A DNA stretch of 64,000 nt from Clostridiales bacterium (GTDB lineage: Bacteria > Bacillota > Clostridia > Christensenellales > Aristaeellaceae). Under the pieces are notes generated by a model. It searched no databases and was not told the origin of the DNA. It saw nothing but the letters and a program-made list of their open reading frames with translations. A program made the translations under genes and the position numbers. Positions 25,156 to 32,785 of the stretch are shown piece after piece. The stretch covers positions 93,931-157,930 of the forward strand of contig SVGM01000006.1 in assembly GCA_015056365.1 (NCBI GenBank), written 5' to 3'. How positions within the stretch are numbered: position 1 is the stretch's first letter; each line of letters starts with the position of its first letter.

Positions 25156-25184
25156 ATTTTACCATGCCGCTTCTTTTCTGTCAA
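25156..25184 (-). promoter_or_regulatory. Sigma-A promoter of the zinc-ribbon gene
   Basis: On the minus strand: TTGACA (25179-25184), 17-base spacer, TAAAAT (25156-25161). Near consensus. Confidence 0.85.
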
Positions 25185-25238
25185 TCGAACGCCATGGCCC
25201 GATCCCTTGTGCGCTTTATGTCAAATGCCCCCGCAGCC

Positions 25239-25267
25239 TTGCGCCGGCGCGTCAAACATGCTACAAT
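25239..25267 (+). promoter_or_regulatory. Sigma-A promoter of pth-mfd
   Basis: TTGCGC (25239-25244), 17-base spacer, TACAAT (25262-25267), about 90 bases before pth. Confidence 0.65.
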
Positions 25268-25354
25268 ACCCAAGCCAGCGAGGGCGGAGATCAGACCGTC
25301 CTCGCCAAACGTGTTTGCGGCGTATTGGCGGCGCCCGGAAAGGAGACCCTTGTT

Positions 25355-26086
25355 ATGTATTTGATCGTCGGTCTTGGCAACCCAGGCCAGCAGTATGCGC
25401 ATACCCGTCACAACGCGGGTTTTGACGCGCTGGAGGTGCTTGCCCGCCGCCTGAATGTATCCATCTGTCGCAAAAAGGACGACGCCCTTATCGGCGAGTG
25501 TTTCATCGCGGGGCAGAAAACGCTGCTGGTGATGCCCCAGACCTACATGAACCTCAGCGGCCATGCGGTGTCTGCGCTGCTTCATTATTTCCGCATTCCC
25601 ATGGAGAACCTGTTGGTGATCTATGACGACATCGACCTGCCTCCGGGGCACATTCGCATCCGCAAAAACGGCAGCGCTGGCACTCACAACGGCATGCGCT
25701 CCATTGTGGAGCAGCTGGGCAGCGATCAGTTTCCCCGCATCCGCATCGGTGTGGGCGACCGTCCCGCAGGGGCCGACCTGGCTGCCTGGGTACTGGGGCA
25801 CAGCGCCGATCCAGAGGAACGCCAGCTGATGGACGAAGCCTTCCAGCAGGCGGCTCTGGCCGTGGAATGCTTTGTACGCGAGGGCGTTGAAGCCGCCATG
25901 CGCACCTATAACACCAAGAAGCAGAAAAAGCCCAAGGAGCAAACCAAAGAGCGGGATGCAGGGGACTCAGTCCCCAGCCAGGGCGTGGGGCAGAGCCCCG
26001 CAACCCCAGCGAGTGCCGATGGCACAAGATGTGCGGCTGACGGAGCCACCCCGGACCAGACCCAAAACGAAGGAGCCAATTCATGA
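25355..26086 (+). CDS. pth: Peptidyl-tRNA hydrolase with a repeat-derived C-terminal tail
   Basis: Frees tRNA from stalled peptidyl-tRNA. Residues 1 to about 190 form a standard Pth: Val-Gly-Leu-Gly-Asn-Pro-Gly with the catalytic histidine in Arg-His-Asn-Ala-Gly, Pro-Gln-Thr-Tyr-Met-Asn-Leu-Ser-Gly, Tyr-Asp-Asp-Ile-Asp-Leu-Pro, and Gly-Ser-Ala-Gly-Thr-His-Asn-Gly. The remaining fifty or so residues are an unusual polar tail rich in Lys, Gln, Ser, Ala and Pro. Its DNA (about 25958-26012) contains the GGGGACTCAGTCCCC and GGGGCAGAGCCCC hairpins of the family B repeats, read in frame. ATG 25355 follows AAAGGAG. The stop overlaps the mfd start (ATGA). Confidence 0.93.
   Translation: MYLIVGLGNPGQQYAHTRHNAGFDALEVLARRLNVSICRKKDDALIGECFIAGQKTLLVMPQTYMNLSGHAVSALLHYFRIPMENLLVIYDDIDLPPGHIRIRKNGSAGTHNGMRSIVEQLGSDQFPRIRIGVGDRPAGADLAAWVLGHSADPEERQLMDEAFQQAALAVECFVREGVEAAMRTYNTKKQKKPKEQTKERDAGDSVPSQGVGQSPATPASADGTRCAADGATPDQTQNEGANS
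25958..26012. repeat. Family B palindromic hairpins inside the pth coding region
   Basis: TGCAGGGGACTCAGTCCCCAG-type and TGGGGCAGAGCCCCG-type hairpins, the latter also found at 10171-10186, lie in frame within the last part of pth and encode a low-complexity stretch. Confidence 0.75.
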
Positions 26087-29000
26087 ACGAGGGACTTTTC
26101 AGCGCATACAGCGCCATGCCCCAATGGCAGGAACTGCTGACCCTTACCCAGCAGCCGGGCTGCAGCGCGGTCTATGAACTGGCCGAGGGCGAACGCCCCT
26201 TTTTGGCGGCTGCCCTGAGCCATCGTACCGGCCGGCCCGTGGTGCTGGTTTGCCCTACCGAGCTCATCGCCCAGCGGTGTGCCCAGGATATCCAGCGGCT
26301 CACTGGTCAGGGTTGTGTCTGCCTGCCGCCACGGGATCTGCAGTTCAGCCGTGCCGCCTCCAGCCGGGAGAGCACCTGGCAGCGCCTGCATGCCCTCTAC
26401 CGCCTGGCTCATGGCAGCGCGCGGATCCTCTGCATCAGCTTGGACAGCCTGATCCACCGCTGCGTGCCCAAGTCGGTGTTCCTCGCTGCGGAGATCAACC
26501 TTGCCGAAGGCGAATGCCATCCCCCGGAGCAGCTCATCAACAGGCTTCTGGCCGCCGGCTATCAGCGGGTGCCCATGGTGGAGGGCCAGGGGCAGTGCGC
26601 CATGCGCGGCTCCATTCTGGACGTGTTCCCCTCCAACACACAGGACGCCCTTCGCATTGAGTTTTTTGACGACGAGATCGATTCCATTCGCCGCTTTGAC
26701 TGCATCAGTCAGCGCAGCATCGCCCGGGTGAAAAACGCCTGCATCGCGCCTGCCACCGAGTGCCTTGTCACCGATCCAGAGGATGCGGCGCAGCGCCTGC
26801 GCGCAGCCATTGAGGCGGGCATCGGCCATTCCCTTACCGATGATCCCGCCCTGTTCATGGATCGCCCCGACCGCTACAGCGCCCCTGTCCTCACCGACTC
26901 CGGCGAGGAGCTGCCCTCCCTGGACGAGTTCCTCCTCTCCCTTGGTCCTGGTCCTGCGGACGGCGGATACGAAGACAACCGCTTGATCCCCGGCAGTCCT
27001 GCGGACGGCAAATACGAAAGCAGCTCATCTTTCCCCGGCAGTCCTGCGGACGGCAAATACGAAAGCAGCTCATCTTTCCCCGGCAGTCCTGCGGACGGCA
27101 AATACGAAGACAACCGCTTGATCCCCGGCGGTCCTGCGGACAGCAAATACGAAAGCAGCTCATCTTTCCCCGGCGGTCCTGCGGACGGCAAATACGAAAG
27201 CAGCTCATCTTTCCCCGGCAGTCCTGCGGACGGCGGATACGAAGACAACCGCTTGATCCCCGGCGGTCCTGCGGACGGCAAATACGAAAGCAGCTCATCT
27301 TTCCCCGGCGGTCCTGCGGACGGCGGATACGAAGATGACTCTTCTTTCCCTGGCCACCTGGGCCTTGATCCCGACGACCCGGACGGCGCAATGGTCATGG
27401 CTGCGGCCATCAACTCCCTCAGCTATCGCCGGCATCTGGACGATGTGGATCGCATCGCCGCCGGGCAGACCATTCGCACTGCCCCCATGTGGTTGAACGT
27501 GCTCTGCCAGGAAACAGTCACCGCCATGGACTATACGGACGAGCCCATCGTTTTGCTGGATCGTCCGGAGCAATACCTGAGCCGTATGCGGGTTTTGCAC
27601 GCGGAGTTCAGCGACGCCTACGAAAGCGCCCGCCAGCGCGGCGACGCCTTCGACGCTCAGCAGGAGTTGCTTTTCCCTTATGATGATCTGCTTCCTGCAT
27701 GGAACAGCCTGCACACCGTGCTGCTGACGGAACTCAACGCCGGTACCGGCAAAATGATCCCCAGCAAGCTGCTTGCCTTTGGCTCCGCATCGCCTTTGCC
27801 CTATCAGAGCAGGCTGGAGCCTCTCAAGCAGGATATCCTCAAATGGAAGGAGCAGAACTGCGCTATTGTGCTGCTCTGCGGCGGCGAAGCCCGTGCCAGG
27901 CGCCTGCAGAAGGCGTTGGCGGAGCAGGGCGTGCCCTCTTCCTATTGCGAGGATTTAAGCGGAAATACCATCCTGCGGGAGGTACTGCTGCTGCCGGTGA
28001 GCTACACCAAGGGTTTTGTACATCCTTCCGCCCATCTTTGCCTCATTAGCGACACCGATCTGTTCGGTTCCGCCTATCACCGGGCCCGCAAGAAACAAAA
28101 AACCGGCGAGCGCATCGCTTCCTTCACCGACCTGAAGGTGGGGGACTACATCGTGCATGACCTGCACGGCGTGGGTATCTATCAGGGCGTCATCCAGATG
28201 GACGACGGCGGCGTGAAGCGGGACTACCTGCTGATCCAGTACGCAGGCAGCGACAAACTGTACGTCCCTGCCGATCAGTTTGACCGGGTGCAGAAGTTCA
28301 TCGGCGCAGAAAGCGCCCTGCCAAAGCTGAACAAGCTGGGCGGCAGCGAATGGCAGCGCCAGAAGGCCCGGGTCAAGAGCCAGCTGAAGAAGCTCGCCTT
28401 TGACCTGGTCGCCCTCTATGCCCGCCGCGCCCAGGAAAACGGCTATGCCTTCAGCCATGAAAACCCCTGGCAGCAGGAGTTTGAGGATGCCTTCCCCTAC
28501 GAACTGACCGAGGATCAGCAGCGCAGCGTGGCGCAGATCGAGGACGACATGGAGAGCGCCCGCAACATGGATCGCCTGCTGTGCGGCGACGTGGGCTACG
28601 GCAAAACGGAAGTGGCCCTCCGCGCCGCCTTCAAGGCCACGGTAGAAGGCAAGCAGGTAGCCATTCTGGCGCCTACCACCATCTTGGTACAGCAGCACTA
28701 CAACACCATCCGCAAGCGCTTCTCCGGTTTCCCGGTGACCATTGAGATGCTCAGCCGCTTCCGCACCGCCGCCGAAACCAAAGAGATCCACAAGCGGCTG
28801 GAGGCCGGCGAGATCGACCTGATCGTGGGAACCCACCGGCTGCTGTCCAAAGACGTGAAATTCAAGGATCTGGGTCTGCTCATCGTGGATGAGGAGCAGC
28901 GCTTTGGCGTTGCCCACAAGGAAGCCATCAAGCAGATGAAAAGCAAGGTGGACGTGCTCACCCTTTCCGCCACGCCCATCCCCCGTACCCTGCACATGAG

Positions 29001-30195
29001 CATGGTGGGCATCCGGGACATGAGCGTGCTGGAAACCCCGCCGGAAGAACGCCTCCCAGTGAAGACCTACGTCATTGAATACGATGACATGATCATCCGG
29101 GACGCCATCCGCAGGGAGCTCAGCCGCAACGGGCAGGTCTACTTCCTCTACAACCGGGTGCGCTCCATCGATCAGATGTACGCACGCCTTCATGCGCTGG
29201 TTCCCGAGGCCCGTATCGGTATCGCCCACGGGCAGATGCGGGAGAACGCCCTGGAGGACATCATGCTGGACTTCTACGCCGGCGCCTATGATGTGCTGCT
29301 TTGCACCACCATTGTGGAAAGCGGCCTGGATGTGCCGGAAGCCAACACCCTGATCGTCTTTGACGCAGACCATTTCGGTCTGAGCCAGCTGTACCAGATC
29401 CGGGGCCGGGTAGGCCGTTCCAACCGGCAGGCCTACGCCTACTTCACCACCCGTGCCAACCGCCAGATGAGCGAAACCGCTCAGAAGCGTCTGGACGCCA
29501 TCCGCGAATTTACCGAGTTCGGCGCAGGCTACCGCATCGCCATGCGCGACCTGGAGATCCGTGGCGCGGGCGATGTGCTTGGCCCCCAGCAGAGTGGTCA
29601 CCTGTCCACCGTGGGCTATGATATGTACTGCAAGCTCATCGAGCAGGCAGTGGGCGAGGCACGCGGCATCCAGCAGACGCCCGAGATCGACACCCGCGTG
29701 GAACTGCAGATCGACGCTTTCCTGCCCCAGGACTATGTGCCCCAGGAACAGCTCCGTGTGGAGATCTACAAGCGCATCGCCATGGTGGAGGATCAAGAAA
29801 GCCGCATGACCATCGAGGACGAGCTGATCGACCGCTTCGGCGACATTCCCCAGCCCGTGGAAAACCTGATCCGCATCGCGCACCTGCGCGGCATTACCCG
29901 TAAGCTGGGCGTCACCCATCTCTCCCTGCGTCAGGACGGGCTGCATATGCGCCTGAGTCAGCAGGCCATGCCCGATCCGGGCATGCTCTTCACTGCCGTA
30001 TCCACCACGGATCCCCGGCTGAAGTTTGCCGTCAACAAGCTGCCGGAGCTGATCTTCCAGCAGCCCCGCATGACCCCTGCCGTGGCGCTGGACATGGCCA
30101 TCCCCATGGTGACGGCGCTGCACCGGAATGTGATGAAGCTTTTGCAGGAAAAGGCTGCTGCGGAGGAAGAGGCGCAAGCTGAAGATACCCAATGA
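26083..30195 (+). CDS. mfd: Transcription-repair coupling factor with a nine-fold repeat insertion
   Basis: Removes RNA polymerase stalled at DNA damage and recruits UvrA. The 1370 residues exceed the usual 1150-1180. In order: UvrB-like N-terminal domains (1 to about 480), RNA polymerase interaction domain (from about 684, Lys-Val-Gly-Asp-Tyr-Ile-Val-His), helicase domains with Walker A GDVGYGKTE (835-843) and DEEQ box (936-939), and the TRCF C-terminal domain. Residues 291-425 are nine exact 15-residue repeats of the type PADGKYESSSSFPGS or PADGGYEDNRLIPGG, inserted in the N-terminal region. The insert keeps the frame, is acidic and probably disordered. Start overlaps pth by four bases. Confidence 0.97.
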   Translation: MNEGLFSAYSAMPQWQELLTLTQQPGCSAVYELAEGERPFLAAALSHRTGRPVVLVCPTELIAQRCAQDIQRLTGQGCVCLPPRDLQFSRAASSRESTWQRLHALYRLAHGSARILCISLDSLIHRCVPKSVFLAAEINLAEGECHPPEQLINRLLAAGYQRVPMVEGQGQCAMRGSILDVFPSNTQDALRIEFFDDEIDSIRRFDCISQRSIARVKNACIAPATECLVTDPEDAAQRLRAAIEAGIGHSLTDDPALFMDRPDRYSAPVLTDSGEELPSLDEFLLSLGPGPADGGYEDNRLIPGSPADGKYESSSSFPGSPADGKYESSSSFPGSPADGKYEDNRLIPGGPADSKYESSSSFPGGPADGKYESSSSFPGSPADGGYEDNRLIPGGPADGKYESSSSFPGGPADGGYEDDSSFPGHLGLDPDDPDGAMVMAAAINSLSYRRHLDDVDRIAAGQTIRTAPMWLNVLCQETVTAMDYTDEPIVLLDRPEQYLSRMRVLHAEFSDAYESARQRGDAFDAQQELLFPYDDLLPAWNSLHTVLLTELNAGTGKMIPSKLLAFGSASPLPYQSRLEPLKQDILKWKEQNCAIVLLCGGEARARRLQKALAEQGVPSSYCEDLSGNTILREVLLLPVSYTKGFVHPSAHLCLISDTDLFGSAYHRARKKQKTGERIASFTDLKVGDYIVHDLHGVGIYQGVIQMDDGGVKRDYLLIQYAGSDKLYVPADQFDRVQKFIGAESALPKLNKLGGSEWQRQKARVKSQLKKLAFDLVALYARRAQENGYAFSHENPWQQEFEDAFPYELTEDQQRSVAQIEDDMESARNMDRLLCGDVGYGKTEVALRAAFKATVEGKQVAILAPTTILVQQHYNTIRKRFSGFPVTIEMLSRFRTAAETKEIHKRLEAGEIDLIVGTHRLLSKDVKFKDLGLLIVDEEQRFGVAHKEAIKQMKSKVDVLTLSATPIPRTLHMSMVGIRDMSVLETPPEERLPVKTYVIEYDDMIIRDAIRRELSRNGQVYFLYNRVRSIDQMYARLHALVPEARIGIAHGQMRENALEDIMLDFYAGAYDVLLCTTIVESGLDVPEANTLIVFDADHFGLSQLYQIRGRVGRSNRQAYAYFTTRANRQMSETAQKRLDAIREFTEFGAGYRIAMRDLEIRGAGDVLGPQQSGHLSTVGYDMYCKLIEQAVGEARGIQQTPEIDTRVELQIDAFLPQDYVPQEQLRVEIYKRIAMVEDQESRMTIEDELIDRFGDIPQPVENLIRIAHLRGITRKLGVTHLSLRQDGLHMRLSQQAMPDPGMLFTAVSTTDPRLKFAVNKLPELIFQQPRMTPAVALDMAIPMVTALHRNVMKLLQEKAAAEEEAQAEDTQ
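26953..27357 (+). repeat. Nine tandem 45-bp repeats inside mfd
   Basis: Units begin with CCTGCGGA at 26953, 26998, 27043, 27088, 27133, 27178, 27223, 27268 and 27313. Two main types alternate irregularly (ending in the Ser-rich or in the Asn-Arg-Leu-Ile segment), with near-identical DNA, which points to recent expansion or conversion. Confidence 0.95.
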
Positions 30196-30197
30196 AT

Positions 30198-30235
30198 AAA
30201 CGGGGCTGTTGCAAAGTTTTGCAGCAGCCCCGTTT
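30198..30235. terminator. Bidirectional terminator between mfd and the SH3 protein gene
   Basis: An 18-bp stem with one mismatch (30198-30215 with 30218-30235), A run on the left and T run on the right, between convergent genes. Confidence 0.85.
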
Positions 30236-30262
30236 GCATATGAAATTGGCAAGTCCCTTTTC

Positions 30263-31807
30263 TCAGCCATTCCCCTCTTTCCAGTCGCTCTGATACACAT
30301 ACCCGGTCAGATCATCCTCCGGGAACCAGACATGGTACCATTCATCGCCCACAACCGCCAGCACCAGCAAATCCTGCTGAGGAGAGTCATAGCAGGCGAT
30401 GGGTTGACCAGAGGAAGGCTCGGCAAACACATAATGATACCTGCTGGTATCCGCATACACCCGGGAGGGGAACACCGCCTCCACCTGACGCCCTGCATCG
30501 CCAAAGGCAAGGTATTCCTTCATCATCCAGCCAGTTACACCGAAAATATCCACCTCCACCCATTCCTCTCTGGTGGCAAGGATGCGCACCGGCGTGCCGT
30601 TGTAATACTTGCCCAACGAGGTTGCGCCCCGGTCAGGGTCTGTACGCAGGTGCAGCCGGTCCTGCGGGTTGGGATTATTCACCACCGCCCAAGGGTCGGT
30701 ATCCAAACCGGCCAGCGCTTCCTCCAGCGTGCGAGGCAGGCTGTTCCAGTCCACGGTGGAAAGATTCGCCCATGGATGATCGCCGAAGCAGTTCTCATAG
30801 CCAATGGGCGATCCCTCGGCGACCCAGTTCTTGCCCAGCCGGAACATGGTTTCCCCCGAAGCCGTGTCGGCCATGTTGTAGATATAGGTGACACCGCAGG
30901 TGCTTTCATCCACTGGGCCCACATTCACCAGCAGATCGCCGATGACCAGCGAGGATGAGAAATTTTCATAGCCATAGGTGGTTCCCTGAGGCATCGGGGT
31001 GCTGCGGGTAATGTGCCAGTCGTCTGCATGGTCAAAGGTACAAACGGCGATGATGCGCTCCCCATTCGGCTGTTGCAGAAAGAACTCCAGATGATCCTGC
31101 TGGGCGCAACCGCCCAGATAGGTATCTCCGGGGAACAACTCTGCAGCCGCCTTTGCGGTGGCTTCATCGGAAAGCCAGCTGTGGGTATAGTACTGGTTGG
31201 GTTTGGGAAAGCGGGAATCGTCGTAGGCTGTCAGAAGCATTTGTTCATCCAGCCAAGCCGCAGGCACAGGGGTATATCGCCTTGTGGACAGGATATTCTC
31301 GTTTTCATCGCAGAAATAGGTGGTATAGTACAGTCGGGCGCCATCGTAGCTGAGGTGCGCTTCGGTGATGTTTCCGTTGTCGTGGGTCTCGCTCTGCATC
31401 AGGCTGTTCATGCGCCATTGGCTGTCCGCTCCTGACCGGCTGGCGTTGTACGTATCATACACCGTGCCGTAGCTGTGATACGACCAGAACAGCGCTTCAT
31501 CCGTGTCCAGATACAGGCTAGTCACGGGCGTATCCTGACGCAAAGCAGCAGCATTACAAACCACCAGCTCCCATGCCCCATTGTTCCGCTCAGCCACACA
31601 CAGGGTCTGGGTCTGACCATCCGACACCACGGCAGCGGCGGTATTGCCACATTGATGGGAACGCAGTATTGTGTGAGAAGGCAAAACAGATTGAACGAGG
31701 GCCTCCACTTCAGCCGGAAAAGCATCCGTGGCAGCGGCCATCCCCCAAACCATCGCCATCATCAGCAGCAAAAGGGCGAAACAAAGGCAGCGAACCGTTT
31801 TCTTCAT
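30263..31807 (-). CDS. Secreted protein with C-terminal SH3b domains
   Basis: A 514-residue exported protein: signal peptide (Met-Lys-Lys-Thr-Val-Arg, hydrophobic core, Ala-Ala-Ala-Thr-Asp), a large beta-rich middle that may form a propeller-like repeat of Trp/Tyr strands, and two bacterial SH3-like segments at the end. The first SH3b reads Asp-Arg-Leu-His-Leu-Arg-Thr-Asp-Pro and continues to Gly-Val-Thr-Gly-Trp-Met; the second ends at Leu-Thr-Gly-Tyr-Val-Tyr. SH3b domains usually bind cell-wall peptides. No enzyme motif was recognised. ATG 31807 follows AGGATCC-poor sequence (GAGAGGATCC), a modest ribosome site. Confidence 0.75.
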   Translation of the reverse strand: MKKTVRCLCFALLLLMMAMVWGMAAATDAFPAEVEALVQSVLPSHTILRSHQCGNTAAAVVSDGQTQTLCVAERNNGAWELVVCNAAALRQDTPVTSLYLDTDEALFWSYHSYGTVYDTYNASRSGADSQWRMNSLMQSETHDNGNITEAHLSYDGARLYYTTYFCDENENILSTRRYTPVPAAWLDEQMLLTAYDDSRFPKPNQYYTHSWLSDEATAKAAAELFPGDTYLGGCAQQDHLEFFLQQPNGERIIAVCTFDHADDWHITRSTPMPQGTTYGYENFSSSLVIGDLLVNVGPVDESTCGVTYIYNMADTASGETMFRLGKNWVAEGSPIGYENCFGDHPWANLSTVDWNSLPRTLEEALAGLDTDPWAVVNNPNPQDRLHLRTDPDRGATSLGKYYNGTPVRILATREEWVEVDIFGVTGWMMKEYLAFGDAGRQVEAVFPSRVYADTSRYHYVFAEPSSGQPIACYDSPQQDLLVLAVVGDEWYHVWFPEDDLTGYVYQSDWKEGNG

Positions 31808-31919
31808 AAAGGATCCTCTCCGTGGCTTTTGTGTTACCCATTCAACGAAACAACCTGGCGTTTTCTTCCTGCTTCGATGGCAGAATTGCAAACAAACCGT
31901 AAAACTTTCCCCCTCCCGC

Positions 31920-31949
31920 TTGTATACAGCCAAACGCCCGTGGTATGAT
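31920..31949 (+). promoter_or_regulatory. Probable sigma-A promoter of the small 121-residue protein
   Basis: TTGTAT (31920-31925), 18-base spacer, TATGAT (31944-31949). Confidence 0.6.
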
Positions 31950-31996
31950 GCCCACGGAATCAGCATACAAATGATACTCCAAGGAGGAACAACATC

Positions 31997-32362
31997 ATGA
32001 GCATCATCGATACCATCAAGGGCCTTTTCGGCGGCGACAGCGAAACCAAGGCAGTCGGCGCGCTGGGCAGTGTCATCGAAGCCATCAAGCCCCTGCTGGA
32101 AGGCGGCAATCTGGGCGAGACCGTTCAGAACGCGCTGGCTAATTTCGGCGATCTGGGCGACCAGTTCCAGACCACCAAGACCGGCCTGAAGCGTGCCACC
32201 GGCGAAACCAAGGCGAACCTGACCGCTCAGAAGAACGACATCCTGTCCCAGATCAAGGAAAAGGGCGCCGCTCTGCTGGAGAGCCTTGCGCAGCAGGAGA
32301 ACCTGCCCGACGTGGTCAAGGCGCTGGTGGAGAAGGCCCAGGCACTGCTCGGCAATCTGTAA
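31997..32362 (+). CDS. Small helical protein of unknown function
   Basis: A 121-residue cytosolic protein without cysteine, signal peptide or membrane segment. It is predicted to be all-helical, with a Gly-Leu-Phe-Gly-Gly start, a Lys/Thr-rich middle and an amphipathic C-terminal helix (Leu-Pro-Asp-Val-Val-Lys-Ala-Leu-Val-Glu-Lys-Ala). An excellent AAGGAGGAAC ribosome site, a promoter, a terminator and highly biased codons suggest a well-expressed monocistronic gene. No family recognised. Confidence 0.75.
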   Translation: MSIIDTIKGLFGGDSETKAVGALGSVIEAIKPLLEGGNLGETVQNALANFGDLGDQFQTTKTGLKRATGETKANLTAQKNDILSQIKEKGAALLESLAQQENLPDVVKALVEKAQALLGNL

Positions 32363-32386
32363 GTCCAATCACCGCATGATGCAAAC

Positions 32387-32420
32387 AAGCGGCTTTCCCG
32401 ATGATGGGAAAGCCGCTTTT
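32387..32420 (+). terminator. Terminator of the small helical protein gene
   Basis: AAGCGGCTTTCCC pairs with GGGAAAGCCGCTT around a short loop, followed by TT. Confidence 0.85.
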
Positions 32421-32663
32421 GTGATTGGAACTGTGCAGGGCACACGTCTTTGCAACCCCGTCCGGCGTTTTGAACACTGCCTGTGCCTTGCGTTTGCTCC
32501 GGATGTCCGGGGTTGGGCGCCGCTTTGCGCATCGTATACGCTGCATACGCGCTGCTCTCTGGCCCTTCCCCTGCCTGCTCGGCGCGCCTGTCCATGATGC
32601 CATTTTTCGCCGTCTTTGACATATGAATATGCTGTAACTTTCTGTCGCTGGCAATCAAAACCC
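32421..32663. other. Non-coding region, possible decayed family A repeat
   Basis: Read on the minus strand, about 32440-32580 shows AACGCAAGGCACAGGCAGTG followed by TTCAAAACGCC, resembling the AAGGGCTGGGCACGGTCAGTG and CCAGAACGCC blocks of family A, but diverged. No gene seen. Confidence 0.35.
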
Positions 32664-32693
32664 TTGCAAAGTGCCCCCCGAATATGTCATAAT
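32664..32693 (+). promoter_or_regulatory. Probable sigma-A promoter of the PrsA-like gene
   Basis: TTGCAA (32664-32669), 18-base spacer, CATAAT (32688-32693), about 90 bases before the start. Confidence 0.6.
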
Positions 32694-32785
32694 GTCGATG
32701 CATTAACTGAAGCGGACTGCATGGCGTTCCTGTCAAGGAACCATTAAGCCGGGCATGTCCGTGCGTGAAAGGAACGTTGTCAACC

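Noticed and set aside
26953..27357. Frameshift or assembly error in mfd
   Set aside because: Nine repeats keep the frame exactly and the rest of Mfd is intact; an assembly error in copy number remains possible but not a broken gene.
27955..30300. A 781-codon minus-strand frame opposite mfd
   Set aside because: Shadow of mfd caused by GC-rich third positions; rich in His, Val and Gln without any domain.
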